Shown here piece after piece: positions 25,688 through 33,479 of a stretch of DNA of 64,000 nucleotides (position 1 is the stretch's first letter; each line of letters begins with the position of its first letter). The DNA lies in NCBI RefSeq assembly GCF_021631985.1, contig NZ_CP070225.1, positions 10,292,001-10,356,000 on the forward strand, in the 5' to 3' direction. The position numbers and the translations under genes are program-made. Under the pieces are notes generated by a model. It saw only the letters and a program-made list of their open reading frames with translations, did not search any database and was not told the origin of the DNA. The stretch is from Sandaracinus amylolyticus (GTDB lineage: Bacteria; Myxococcota_A; Polyangia; Polyangiales; Sandaracinaceae).

Positions 25688-25722
25688 ATTGTCCAAGGAA
25701 AATCGGCTCGCCGGCGCAGAGC
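25688..25722 (-). repeat. extragenic palindrome copy F (short), probable terminator
   Basis: Read on the minus strand it begins right after the TGA of the Cys-rich lipoprotein gene: GCTCTGCGCCGGCGAGC can fold into a short bulged hairpin and is followed by CGATTTTCC. It carries only the distal half of the family, the block GGCGAGCCGATTTT, which is shared with the copy at 30003. The plus-strand gene ends just before it, so it lies between convergent genes. Confidence 0.6.
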
Positions 25723-26592
25723 TCACTCGGTCGCGCGGAGATCCCACGACCACACGCGCGGGCTCAGCGTCGCGCTGCCGACGAACGTGCGCCCGTCGGT
25801 GCGCGGCGCGGTCGTCCCGTTGCTCAGGTTGTGCTCGGCGTTGAAGATGCCGGTGCTCGTTCCCGCGGGCGGCGGACACACACTGATCATGCCGTTCGGG
25901 TGGTGCACCGAGAGCGCCGTCGAGAGCTCGTAGTGGTGCAGCCCGTCCGCGCCCGGCGTGCGCTCGATCATGAGGTTGTTCTCGAACGGGTCGGGCGCGA
26001 CGAAGCTCTCGGTCTCGTCGGCGGTGGTGGTGCAGATGCCGCCCGAGCTCGTCGCGGTCGCGCGGTAGTCGATCCGCTCGACGCGGTAGAACGCCACGCT
26101 CGCGGTCGGGAAGCCCGCCGCCGCGCCCGCCGCGTCGTCGCGCACGAACACGACCGTCGCGTTCGAATCGAGCGTCAGCCCCGGGGCCTCGGTGAAGTCG
26201 CGCGACGTGCCCTCGATGCGCGACGGCAGTGGATCGCCGCCTCCGTCGTGCGGCACCACGATGACACCTCCGTCGAGATCCTCGCCGCCGAGGCACGACG
26301 CGACCTCGGCGCCGCAGCGCGACTCGATGCACGCGTCGTCCTCGCCGCACCCCTCGCGCTCCACGCAATCGATGAGCGCGCTCACCCGCGTGATCGCATC
26401 GGGCGTCGCGCGCGCCACGCATCCGTCGGTGCACGGCTCGTCCGCGCACTCCGCGGCGCACCCGAGCAGGCCCGCGCAGTCGAGCGCTCCGCCACTCGAT
26501 GCATCGGGCGCGACCCCGGCGTCGCTCACCGGATCTTCTTCGCGGCACGCGGCGATCAGCACGACGCACGCGACGAGCACGGTCTTCCTCAT
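25723..26592 (-). CDS. Cys-rich lipoprotein of unknown function
   Basis: A 289-residue lipoprotein. The signal MRKTVLVACVVLIAAC ends in the lipobox IAAC. Residues 35-110 are Cys-rich (for example CAGLLGCAAECADEPC) and would form disulphides. The remainder is a beta-rich domain with FTEAPGLTLDSNATVVFVRDD-type strands and no recognised active site. The start has an excellent ribosome site (AGGAGGAG). It is divergent from the STAS-like/AraC regulator, with 73 bases between. Nothing in the sequence suggests an enzyme; a surface or periplasmic binding protein is the broad guess. Confidence 0.8.
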   Translation of the reverse strand: MRKTVLVACVVLIAACREEDPVSDAGVAPDASSGGALDCAGLLGCAAECADEPCTDGCVARATPDAITRVSALIDCVEREGCGEDDACIESRCGAEVASCLGGEDLDGGVIVVPHDGGGDPLPSRIEGTSRDFTEAPGLTLDSNATVVFVRDDAAGAAAGFPTASVAFYRVERIDYRATATSSGGICTTTADETESFVAPDPFENNLMIERTPGADGLHHYELSTALSVHHPNGMISVCPPPAGTSTGIFNAEHNLSNGTTAPRTDGRTFVGSATLSPRVWSWDLRATE

Positions 26593-26665
26593 CGGCTCCT
26601 CCTGCGCCGGTAGTACGATGACGAGACGCGCTCGCGCTCCGTGCGTGGCGCGTACCGAGAACACG

Positions 26666-27493
26666 ATGGCGCTTTCCCCGTTCACGCCTGCGCCCGACAT
26701 CGAGCGCTTCCTCGGAGCGCCCGCCGATCTCGTGCTCGTGCGGCGCAGCTTCGCCTTCTGGGAGTCGCGCGAGCGCGTGCACGGCACCGTCATGTGGGGC
26801 CGCCCGACCGAGCTCGACGTCGAGGAGATGTGCGGCGTGTGGGACGCGCACGTGCGCTCGCCGCGCGGATCCGATCCGACGCTGACCGACATCCGCGGGC
26901 TCGAGTCGATCGACGTGCTCGCGTTCGATCGACTCCTGCGCGTCTTCGCCGAGCACCGCGCGGTGTGGACCGCGCGCACCGGGCCGCAAGCGATCCTCCA
27001 CGGTGGCGGCTTCAGCGGCGCGGTGATCCTCGGCGCGCTGCAGCTCGTGGGGCAGGGCTATCGCATCGGCGCGTTCGACTCGGCGCGCGCCGCGCTCGCG
27101 TGGCTCGGCGCGCCGCAGGTGGAGGACGACTTCGAGCTGCTGCGCGCGTCGCTCGTCGAAGCCCCCGACATCGTGCGCCGCGTGCGCGTCACGCTCGACG
27201 ATCAGCCACACGCGCTCTCCGCGCGCGACCTCGCGCGCAAGCTCGGGCTCAGCGTGCGCTCGCTGCAGCGTCACCTCGCCGCGGCGGGCACCTCGATCCG
27301 CGAAGAGCGAATCCGCCACGTCGTCGCGCGCGCCGAGCGCTTGCTCGAGGGCACCGAGCTCGACCTCGCCGCGATCGCCGCGATGCTCGGTCTGGGATCC
27401 GCCGCGCGGCTCGTGACGCTGTTCCGCAGCGTGCGCGACACGACGCCGGGCGCGTTTCGTCGCGAGCGTGCTCCGCGCCCTCGGGACCCCTGA
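26666..27493 (+). CDS. AraC-type regulator with STAS-like N-terminal domain
   Basis: A 275-residue regulator. Residues 15-165 resemble a SpoIIAA/STAS-like domain: ERVHGTVMWGRPTELDVEEM, TLTDIRGLESIDVLAFDRLL, then a C-terminal FDSARAALAWLGAP, the pattern of a stand-alone STAS-type fold. The last 90 residues carry an AraC-type DNA-binding domain (LSARDLARKLGLSVRSLQRH and LDLAAIAAMLGLGSAARL). The STAS part would sense a ligand or a partner. It lies 47 bases upstream of the Rieske oxygenase gene on the same strand, so it may regulate that gene. Its ribosome site is weak. Confidence 0.78.
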   Translation: MALSPFTPAPDIERFLGAPADLVLVRRSFAFWESRERVHGTVMWGRPTELDVEEMCGVWDAHVRSPRGSDPTLTDIRGLESIDVLAFDRLLRVFAEHRAVWTARTGPQAILHGGGFSGAVILGALQLVGQGYRIGAFDSARAALAWLGAPQVEDDFELLRASLVEAPDIVRRVRVTLDDQPHALSARDLARKLGLSVRSLQRHLAAAGTSIREERIRHVVARAERLLEGTELDLAAIAAMLGLGSAARLVTLFRSVRDTTPGAFRRERAPRPRDP

Positions 27494-27540
27494 GCGGGGC
27501 TCGCTCCACATGGTTGTGAATGCAGCTAACATCGCTCGCC

Positions 27541-28614
27541 ATGAACGAGCGTCGCTTGCCTGTTCTCGATCCGACCCGCGATCCCGCGGCGAACCTCTAC
27601 GATCACTTCCCGAGCGGCTGGTTCGATCTCGCGCGCTCGAACGAGCTCGACGGTGGTCGCGTGCTGACACGACGGCTCGCGGGACGCGACGTCGTCCTCT
27701 ACCGCACCGAGTTCGGCGTCCCGTGCGCCGTCTCGCCGCATTGTCCGCACATGGGCGCGCACCTCGGCTGCGGTGGAAAGGTCAGCGGCGAGAGCATCGT
27801 GTGCCCGTTCCACGCGTTCGAGTTCGATCGCGAAGGGCGCTGCACGAAGACCGGCTACGGCACGCCGCCTCCGCCGCGCGCGCGATTGACGACGTACGCG
27901 GTGCACGAGATCCACGGCTGCGTCTTCGTGTGGCACGGCGCGGCCGGGGAAGCGCCGACGTTCCGCATCCCGCACCTCGACGACGCGCACGACGGCTCCA
28001 TGCCGATGCTCGATCGCGTGTTCGAGCTCCGCGGTCATCCCCAGGAGACGAGCGAGAACAGCGTCGACGTCGGGCACTTCGGTCCGGTGCACGGCTACTC
28101 GAACGTGAAGATCGTCGAGCCGCTGCGCGTCGACGGCGCGTCGCTGACGACGACGTACTCGATGGACCGCCCGATGATCCCGGGGCGCCCGAAGCTCGGC
28201 TCGGTCCACGCGGTGTTCCAGATCCACGTGCACGGCCTCGGGTACTCGATGGTCGAGGTGAAGGTGCCCTCGCTCGGCTTCGAGTCGCGTCACTACGTGC
28301 TCGCGACACCGACCGAGCGCGAGCGCGTGCGGCTGCGCGTCGGGTTCTCGGTGCGTCGTGGCACGCTTCGTCTGCCCTTCGCGAGCCGCATCGCGCGCGA
28401 CCTCGTCGAGGCGGTGTTCATGCAGGTCGGCATCCGCGTGTTCGCGCACGACGTCGGGCAGGACTTCGAGATCTGGAAGAACAAGCGCTACGTGCACCCG
28501 CCGCAGCTCGCGGTGGGCGACGGCCCGGTCGGGACCTACCGGCGGTGGGCGCGGCAGTTCTACCCGGTGAACGGCGCGCCCTCGTCGAGCACCGAGGACA
28601 TCGCCGCGGAGTGA
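27541..28614 (+). CDS. Rieske non-haem iron oxygenase, KshA/Neverland-like
   Basis: A 357-residue oxygenase. The Rieske 2Fe-2S centre has Cys68-Pro-His70 and Cys88-Pro-Phe-His91 (HCPHMGAHLGCGG then VCPFHAFEFD). The mononuclear iron site is NSVDVGHFGPVH (Asn173, Asp176, His179, His184), and a later QDFEIWKNKRY carries the likely third ligand. The overall length and the QDFEIW phrase match the KshA (3-ketosteroid 9-alpha-hydroxylase) and cholesterol 7-desaturase group more than ring-hydroxylating dioxygenases. It would need a separate reductase, which is not in the window. A sterol-like substrate is inference. An alternative ATG lies at 27520. Its stop overlaps the start of the next gene (GTGA), so they are coupled. 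Confidence 0.9.
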   Translation: MNERRLPVLDPTRDPAANLYDHFPSGWFDLARSNELDGGRVLTRRLAGRDVVLYRTEFGVPCAVSPHCPHMGAHLGCGGKVSGESIVCPFHAFEFDREGRCTKTGYGTPPPPRARLTTYAVHEIHGCVFVWHGAAGEAPTFRIPHLDDAHDGSMPMLDRVFELRGHPQETSENSVDVGHFGPVHGYSNVKIVEPLRVDGASLTTTYSMDRPMIPGRPKLGSVHAVFQIHVHGLGYSMVEVKVPSLGFESRHYVLATPTERERVRLRVGFSVRRGTLRLPFASRIARDLVEAVFMQVGIRVFAHDVGQDFEIWKNKRYVHPPQLAVGDGPVGTYRRWARQFYPVNGAPSSSTEDIAAE

Positions 28615-29120
28615 GCGCACCTCCGGCGCTCTCCGAGCGGCTCGCTGCGATCGACTGGTCGCAGTTCTCGACGGCCTACGGCCGCGCGGACCAGCCGCAC
28701 GCGTTCGAGCGACGCGATGGATCGCCGGCGGGCCGTTGGGGGTCGATCCCCGAGCAGCTCGCGCGGCTGTGGTCGGACGATCGGCGAGCCGCGCTCGAGG
28801 TCACGCACCACCTGTGGTGCAGCCTCTGTCATCAGCACGCGTACGTCTCTTCGGCGGCGCTCCCTGCGCTGCCCTTCCTGCTGGAGGCGCTCGACGGCGC
28901 GGACGACGCGTTCTCGGTGGAGCTGCTCGACATCGCCGCCGGGATCGCGGTGTGCGCACGGACGGGCTCGGCCGCGCCGGCGGGCCCGTGGCTCGAGGAG
29001 CTGCGGGCTGCGCTCTTGCGCGAGCGGGCGCGCTTCGAGCGCCTCGCGACGAGCGCGGGCCAGGACGTCGCCAGCTTCGCGCAGCGGATCGTGGCGGACC
29101 TCGACGCGATGCCGCGGTGA
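28611..29120 (+). CDS. HEAT-like repeat protein, translationally coupled to the oxygenase
   Basis: A 169-residue protein starting at a GTG that overlaps the oxygenase stop (GTGA). Conserved-looking pieces are LSERLAAIDWSQFSTAYG, GSIPEQLARLWSDDRRAALE, HLWCSLCHQHAYVSSAALPA and LPFLLEALDGADD. The motif of a small region followed by alternating helices with an aromatic/His-rich turn and ALPFLLEAL resembles HEAT-like repeat proteins seen in bacterial genomes beside varied partners. It has no catalytic site. The coupled position suggests it works with the Rieske oxygenase, perhaps as a partner or stability factor, which is inference. Confidence 0.72.
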   Translation: MSAPPALSERLAAIDWSQFSTAYGRADQPHAFERRDGSPAGRWGSIPEQLARLWSDDRRAALEVTHHLWCSLCHQHAYVSSAALPALPFLLEALDGADDAFSVELLDIAAGIAVCARTGSAAPAGPWLEELRAALLRERARFERLATSAGQDVASFAQRIVADLDAMPR

Positions 29121-29261
29121 GGTCCAGCGCCACCGTGGCACTGGCGTGCTCGCGTGCGCATGAAGAAGCGTGAACGCGCCCACGACGGATGCGATGCACA
29201 CGGTCTCGTGTCTGAATACGGCCGCTCGCGGTCGCGTTCCTTCCCATCGAGGCCATCCGCA

Positions 29262-30002
29262 ATGAATCGACGATCCGTCCTGTTCGCCGTTCCCGTCGCG
29301 CTCGCCACGCTCGCGCTCCCCTTGCAGCCGCACGCCGGCGCGCAGGAGCGCGTGACCGCCGACGTGGTCGCGGCGCGGGTGCAGCAGTTCTACGAACAGA
29401 CGCGCACCGTGCAGGCCCGCTTCCAGCAGCACTTCTGGAACCGCGTCTACGCGCGCACGCAGAGCTCGCGCGGTCGCGTCTCGATCGGCCGCCCCGGGCG
29501 CATCCGCTTCGACTACGACCAGCCGAGCGGCAAGGTGCTCGTCAGCAGCGACGGCGAGTGGACCATGTACGAGCCGGGCGACGAGGGCGGCGCCGGGCAG
29601 TACGCGCGCGGCAGCAGCGCCGCTGCGAGCCAGAGCGCGTTCGGGTTCCTGATGGGCACCGCGGACCTGCGTCAGTTCCGCCGCTCGCTGCGCGCACGCG
29701 CGAGCTCGGACCCGCCGAACACCGACGCGCTCGAGCTCACGCCGCGCCGCGCCGATCCCCACTACCGGCGCATCGTCGTGCACGTCGACAACCAGCCCGC
29801 GTCGCTCGGTGTGGTGCGCCGCGTGAGCATCGAAGATCCCGACGGCAACTGGAACCGCTTCGACTTCAGCGAGCTGCGCTTCAACCGCGAGATCGGCGCG
29901 GACACGTTCCGCTTCACGCCGCCCGCGGGCGCGCGCGAGATCGGCGGCGGCGCCGCGCGCGCGACGGGACCGCGCGTCGAGTCGGCGCCGGTGATCGAGT
30001 GA
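29262..30002 (+). CDS. lolA: LolA-type outer-membrane lipoprotein carrier
   Basis: A 246-residue periplasmic protein. The signal MNRRSVLFAVPVALATLALP is followed by the LolA core: VVAARVQQFYEQTRTVQARFQQHFWN, then GRVSIGRPGRIRFDYDQPSGKVLVSSDGEW and the strand series typical of the half-barrel that shields lipoprotein acyl chains. This carrier moves lipoproteins from the LolCDE complex to the outer membrane, which fits a region with about fifteen lipoprotein genes. The ATG at 29262 opens the signal; an upstream start at 29154 would add a positively charged stretch and is not preferred. A terminator-like palindrome begins directly at its stop codon. Confidence 0.9.
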   Translation: MNRRSVLFAVPVALATLALPLQPHAGAQERVTADVVAARVQQFYEQTRTVQARFQQHFWNRVYARTQSSRGRVSIGRPGRIRFDYDQPSGKVLVSSDGEWTMYEPGDEGGAGQYARGSSAAASQSAFGFLMGTADLRQFRRSLRARASSDPPNTDALELTPRRADPHYRRIVVHVDNQPASLGVVRRVSIEDPDGNWNRFDFSELRFNREIGADTFRFTPPAGAREIGGGAARATGPRVESAPVIE

Positions 30003-30089
30003 GTCCCTGCCGGAGTGCTCGTCCCGCGGGGCCCGGACGGGAGCGCGCGCAGCGCGCGGACGGTAGGGACCGGCGGGCGAGCCGATTTT
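30003..30089 (+). repeat. extragenic palindrome copy A (long), probable lolA terminator
   Basis: It begins directly after the lolA TGA with GTCCCTGCC, then GGAGTGCTCGTCCCGC, a variable GC-rich middle with GCGCGCGCAGCGCGCG, then GGTAGGGAC (pairs with GTCCCTGCC, 8 of 9), GGCGGGCGAGCC and GATTTT. GCTCG near 30018 pairs with CGAGC near the end, giving a long two-tier hairpin followed by four T, the shape of an intrinsic terminator on the plus strand. A separate inverted repeat follows at 30098-30129 (GCGCGCGA and TCGCGCGC). Confidence 0.75.
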
Positions 30090-30144
30090 GAGCGAGAGCG
30101 CGCGAGAGATCGATCGTGATCTCGCGCGCGCTTCGCGCTCCGTC

Positions 30145-30648
30145 TCACGCCATCGCGCGGCGACCGAGCACGCGACGCTCGGTCGGCAACGCGGGGTGCA
30201 CGACCGGTCCGTACATCACACCGACGACCGCGCCGTAGACCGCGTGCAGCACGACGAACGCGATCACGCCGGCGTCGCCGATGTTCGACATGAACGCGCC
30301 GGGTGCCGCCATGCGCTCGGGGATCAGCGGATGGATCGCGGGCAGGATCCCCATGAAGAGCCCGCCGATCACGATGTGCACGAGCGAGAACACGACGCCG
30401 GGCAGCGCGCCCGAGCGATGCGACACGTGCTCGAACCCGAACGCGTAGGCCAGCGCGATGAGCCCGCTGATCACCAGGTGCTCGACCAGCCCCAGCACCC
30501 ACGCGCCGGAGCCGGGCGCCATGCCGGTCATCGTCCCGATCATCATCTCCAGGTTCACCGGCAGGCCGAGCAGGCGCGCCACCGCGAGGCACACGCTCAT
30601 CACGGCCCCGCCGACCACGCCTGCGACGAACGCCTTGGCGGGCTTCAT
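30145..30648 (-). CDS. four-helix membrane protein, unknown family
   Basis: A 167-residue inner-membrane protein. Four hydrophobic helices are visible: FVAGVVGGAVMSVCLAVARL, AWVLGLVEHLVISGLIALAY, GVVFSLVHIVIGGLFMGILP and GVIAFVVLHAVYGAVVGVMY. Between helices lie His, Met and Gly-rich turns (MMIGTMTGMAPG). No transporter or enzyme motif is recognised. The ATG at 30648 has a strong site (GGAGGT) and the frame upstream adds nothing recognisable. It converges with lolA, and the 142 bases between hold the palindromic element and a second inverted repeat. Function unknown. Confidence 0.8.
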   Translation of the reverse strand: MKPAKAFVAGVVGGAVMSVCLAVARLLGLPVNLEMMIGTMTGMAPGSGAWVLGLVEHLVISGLIALAYAFGFEHVSHRSGALPGVVFSLVHIVIGGLFMGILPAIHPLIPERMAAPGAFMSNIGDAGVIAFVVLHAVYGAVVGVMYGPVVHPALPTERRVLGRRAMA

Positions 30649-30786
30649 CGTCACACCTCCTTCGCGGGCCCCGTCGTCCGTGGGGCTCACACGGGGACGC
30701 GCAACGGCCGTGCCGCGCTCACGCGCGGGCGATGCGTGGAGCAGGCCGCGCGAATCGATGCGATCCGCAACGGGTGAGGCGTCGCG

Positions 30787-31605
30787 TCACTCTTCTTCGA
30801 CGACGACCGGCGCGAAGGGCGCGGGCTGCGGAAGCACCCACGGCTCCTCGCCGGCGCCCACGACGCGGTCCGCGGGATCGCGCACCCGCACCACCGCCTC
30901 GAGCGCGGCGGGCGGTGCTTCGGTCGCGTCCTCGCCGGCCTCGATGCGCATCCCGAGCCGCACGCCGACGAGCGCGGGCACGATCGGCGGGATGTACATC
31001 TGCGAGCGCGCGTCGTGCGACGACTGGTTCTGGAAGAACACGATCTGGTTGCTGTTCGGCGCGCCGTTCACGACCGTCGCGAGATCGACCGCGACCTCGT
31101 CGATCTCCTCCTCGCGGATCGTCACCTGGATGCGCTCGCCGGGATCGAGCGCGTAGGTGCGCTCCCATCCCGAGAAGTCGACGACCGTCTCGTCGCCCAC
31201 GACGCTCACGCCCGGCACGTACTCGTGGAACTCGTTGATGCCGTTGAGCGTGACCGCGATGCGCTGCGGCTCGTCGTCGAGGTTCGAGAGCGTGAAGTCG
31301 ACCTGGAGCTCGTAGTCGCCGCGCGCGGCCCAGGGGCGTCGCGCGTAGGGCGTGAACTCCGTCGCGTCGCCCTCGGAGAGCGCGGCGAGCTCTTCGTCGT
31401 TCGGAGGACGCACCGGGAGCTCGATGCGCTGCTCGACGAGGAAGACCGTGAGCTCCTCGCCCGTGAAGAATGGCGCTGCGCCTTCGGGGAACGCGAGCTG
31501 CCACGTCGCTCCGCCCTCGGGCGTCACGTAGCGCCGGTCGGTGTGACAGCCCGCGAGCGCGAGCATCGACGCGAGGACGAGCGTGGACCGAGACGCTAGG
31601 CGCAT
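30787..31605 (-). CDS. lipoprotein of unknown function, beta-rich
   Basis: A 272-residue lipoprotein (signal ending LVLASMLALAGC, lipobox ALAGC). After a short Thr/Arg spacer, two or three beta-sandwich-like segments follow, for example YELQVDFTLSNLDDEPQRIA, VDFSGWERTYALDPGERIQV, and LVGVRLGMRIEAGEDATEA. Motifs of a sensor or enzyme are absent. The chosen ATG opens the signal; an in-frame start 42 bases upstream is possible. Downstream it ends in an acidic run (VVVEEE). It is divergent from the HAD phosphatase gene across 80 bases. Confidence 0.78.
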   Translation of the reverse strand: MRLASRSTLVLASMLALAGCHTDRRYVTPEGGATWQLAFPEGAAPFFTGEELTVFLVEQRIELPVRPPNDEELAALSEGDATEFTPYARRPWAARGDYELQVDFTLSNLDDEPQRIAVTLNGINEFHEYVPGVSVVGDETVVDFSGWERTYALDPGERIQVTIREEEIDEVAVDLATVVNGAPNSNQIVFFQNQSSHDARSQMYIPPIVPALVGVRLGMRIEAGEDATEAPPAALEAVVRVRDPADRVVGAGEEPWVLPQPAPFAPVVVEEE

Positions 31606-31685
31606 GCGACCTCCGCGCGGCAGAGCGACGAGCATAGCCGATCCCATGCGGTCAGGAGATCTGTTGCCTCGGGACGATCGATGCT

Positions 31686-32549
31686 ATGGCTCCGCCCCTC
31701 ATGAGCAGCATCGAGTGCATCGTCCTCGACTTCGACGGGACGTTCACGCGCGTCGACGAAGAGGCCGCGCCCTTCGTGGAGGCGTTCCGCACAGGGATCT
31801 CCGAGCACCTCTCGCCGGAGCGCGCGGCGCGCTGGGACGAGGCGGCGAAGATCGTCCAAGCCGATCCCGATCGCTACGGCTGGGAGTACGAGGGCGTGAT
31901 CGTCGCGCCGTCGCACGCCGATCCCTACATCCGGTGCACCACGATCGGTCAGCTGCTGCTCGCGGAGGAAGGGCACTCGCCGGGGCGTCGCACCGAGATC
32001 CTGCAGGGGCTCTACAAGCACGCGTACCCGCTCTCGCGCACGGTGTTCCGGCCCGACGCGAAGATGGTCGTCGAGGCGCTGGTCGCGAGCGGCGTTCCGC
32101 TCTTCGTGGTGTCGAACTCGGCGACCGAGCACGTGCGCGCGAAGATCGACGCGCTCGATCCGATCGGCAAGAGCGCGATCCGCGTGCGCGGTGACGCGCG
32201 CAAGTTCGTGATCCACGAGCCCGAGAAGGCGCACCCGCTCTTCAGCGCGCTGCCCGAGACGATGGAGCTGCCCGGCCTGGGCCGACCGATCCACCTGCGT
32301 CGCGGCTTCTACTTCGAGGCGCTGCGGAAGATCTGGGAGGAGACCGGCGCGGGCCCCGAGACGACGATGGTCTGCGGCGACATCTTCGAGCTCGATCTCG
32401 CGATGCCGGCGCGGCTCGGCGCGCGCGTGCACCTCGTCGCGCGGCCCGAGACGCCGGAGTACGAGCGGCGCGCGGTGCGCGGCATGCCGGGCGGCAGCGC
32501 GAGCCAGGATCTCGGCGGACTGCTGCTGCAGCTCGAGCTTCCTGGCTGA
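31686..32549 (+). CDS. HAD-superfamily hydrolase
   Basis: A 287-residue cytoplasmic hydrolase of the haloacid-dehalogenase superfamily. Motif I is ECIVLDFDGTFT (Asp15 nucleophile, Asp17). Motif II is FVVSNS. The acidic pair of motif IV is in VCGDIFELDLAMPARL (GDxxxxD). Between I and II is a sizeable cap of about 110 residues, so it is probably a small-molecule phosphatase of the C1 type. A second ATG at 31701 would trim five residues without touching motif I. The substrate cannot be told. The gene is followed by palindrome copy E and then the next gene on the same strand. Confidence 0.85.
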   Translation: MAPPLMSSIECIVLDFDGTFTRVDEEAAPFVEAFRTGISEHLSPERAARWDEAAKIVQADPDRYGWEYEGVIVAPSHADPYIRCTTIGQLLLAEEGHSPGRRTEILQGLYKHAYPLSRTVFRPDAKMVVEALVASGVPLFVVSNSATEHVRAKIDALDPIGKSAIRVRGDARKFVIHEPEKAHPLFSALPETMELPGLGRPIHLRRGFYFEALRKIWEETGAGPETTMVCGDIFELDLAMPARLGARVHLVARPETPEYERRAVRGMPGGSASQDLGGLLLQLELPG

Positions 32550-32550
32550 C

Positions 32551-32592
32551 GTCCAGAATCGGCCCGCCGGGGGCCCCGCGAGCACTCCAGCT
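32551..32592 (-). repeat. extragenic palindrome copy E (short)
   Basis: It lies between two same-strand genes, starting two bases after the HAD stop. On the minus strand it reads CTGGAGTGCTCGCGGGG, then CCCCCGGCGGGCCGATTCTGGAC. The GGAGTGCTCGC and GGCGGGCCGATTCT blocks match the family, with T-run reduced to TTCT. The hairpin is GC-rich with a short loop. Its orientation opposes the flanking genes. Confidence 0.6.
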
Positions 32593-32624
32593 GAGCTCCT
32601 CGCAACGCGCGCGGCGGCGGCTCG

Positions 32625-33410
32625 ATGGGGCCGCCCGTGCGTACACGCTGGATCGTCTTCGCCGCAGCGCTGCTGGTCGCGCTCTCCACCTTCGTTCCTT
32701 CGTCGGCCGATGCGCAGCGACTGCGACGCGCATCGGGCGTGGTGCGGGGACAGCCGCAGCGCGCGGAGAGGACGAGACCGCAGCGGTCACGACGCAGCAC
32801 GCGTGCTCCGGTGCGGGTGGTGCGCGCGCCGCGACGTTGGGCGGCGCTGATCGTGACCGGGCCCTACCTCCCGATCGCGAGCGAGGAGGAGGTCGAGCCG
32901 TTCCTCCGCATCACGATCGCGGGCGAGGGACAGTACGTGCTCGACGGGATCGGGCACGGCGCGCTGATGCTGCGGGTGGGGCTCGCGTGGCCAGTGGAGC
33001 TGCACGCGGCGTACGGCGTGTACGTCGAGCCGCTCGTGCGCGGGGTGGAAGGATTGGGGCTCGGTCGGCTCGGGCTCGCGGCGCGCCTCGTCGAGCTGCC
33101 CGAGGTGCAGGCGCGCGTGGGGCTCGCGCTGCGTCACGTGCACGATCGGCTGGGCGGCATCGCGGGCATCGAAGGGTTCGGCGGGATCGACGTCATGCCG
33201 ATCGAGCCGCTCGTGATCTCGATCGACGGCGGCGTCGGTGTGTTGGGTGAGGGCTGGGTGCTCACGGCGCGCGCGACGCTCGGGCTCGCAGCGGGGCCGA
33301 TCGAGGTCTATGCGGGCTGGGAGCACGTCGCGTTCGAGCCGATCGATGCCGAGCTCGGAGGCGGCACCTGGCTCTCGGGCCCGCTGCTCGGCGTGCGCGC
33401 GTGGCTGTGA
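32625..33410 (+). CDS. predicted outer-membrane beta-barrel-like protein
   Basis: A 261-residue protein. Its signal is the N-terminal IVFAAALLVALSTFVPSSADA, cut before QRLRR. A basic, disordered region with Arg/Pro/Thr follows to about residue 70. The rest is alternating-hydrophobic strands with aromatic ends (RITIAGEGQYVLDG, ALMLRVGLAWPVELHAAYGVY, ARVGLALRHVHDRLG) ending in LLGVRAWL, where the terminal aromatic/Leu pattern suits an outer-membrane beta barrel. No pore or enzyme family can be named. Start at 32625; a later GTG at 32637 is an alternative. It converges with the 1,899-residue gene. Confidence 0.68.
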   Translation: MGPPVRTRWIVFAAALLVALSTFVPSSADAQRLRRASGVVRGQPQRAERTRPQRSRRSTRAPVRVVRAPRRWAALIVTGPYLPIASEEEVEPFLRITIAGEGQYVLDGIGHGALMLRVGLAWPVELHAAYGVYVEPLVRGVEGLGLGRLGLAARLVELPEVQARVGLALRHVHDRLGGIAGIEGFGGIDVMPIEPLVISIDGGVGVLGEGWVLTARATLGLAAGPIEVYAGWEHVAFEPIDAELGGGTWLSGPLLGVRAWL

Positions 33411-33417
33411 TCATCGA

Positions 33418-33479
33418 ACATCGGCTCGCGCGCGCCTGCCGTCCGCGCGCGTCGCGCGGGACGAGCACTCCGGTAAGAG
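33418..33479 (-). repeat. extragenic palindrome copy C (long)
   Basis: On the minus strand it starts immediately after the TGA of the 1,899-residue gene: CTCTTACCGGAGTGCTCGTC, then a GC-rich middle with GCGCGCGGACGGCAGGC, then GCGCGAGCCGATG. The leading 20 bases match copies A and B, which also abut a stop codon. The T-tract is replaced by GATGTT, so termination would be weak. It lies between convergent genes. Confidence 0.7.

Noticed and set aside
27520-27540. Seven-residue longer start of the Rieske oxygenase
   Set aside because: Neither start has a good ribosome site; the shorter form starts closer to the conserved part. It remains possible.
29121-29261. Possible small gene or longer LolA N-terminus
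   Set aside because: No ribosome site, mixed third positions, and the extra residues would spoil the signal peptide.
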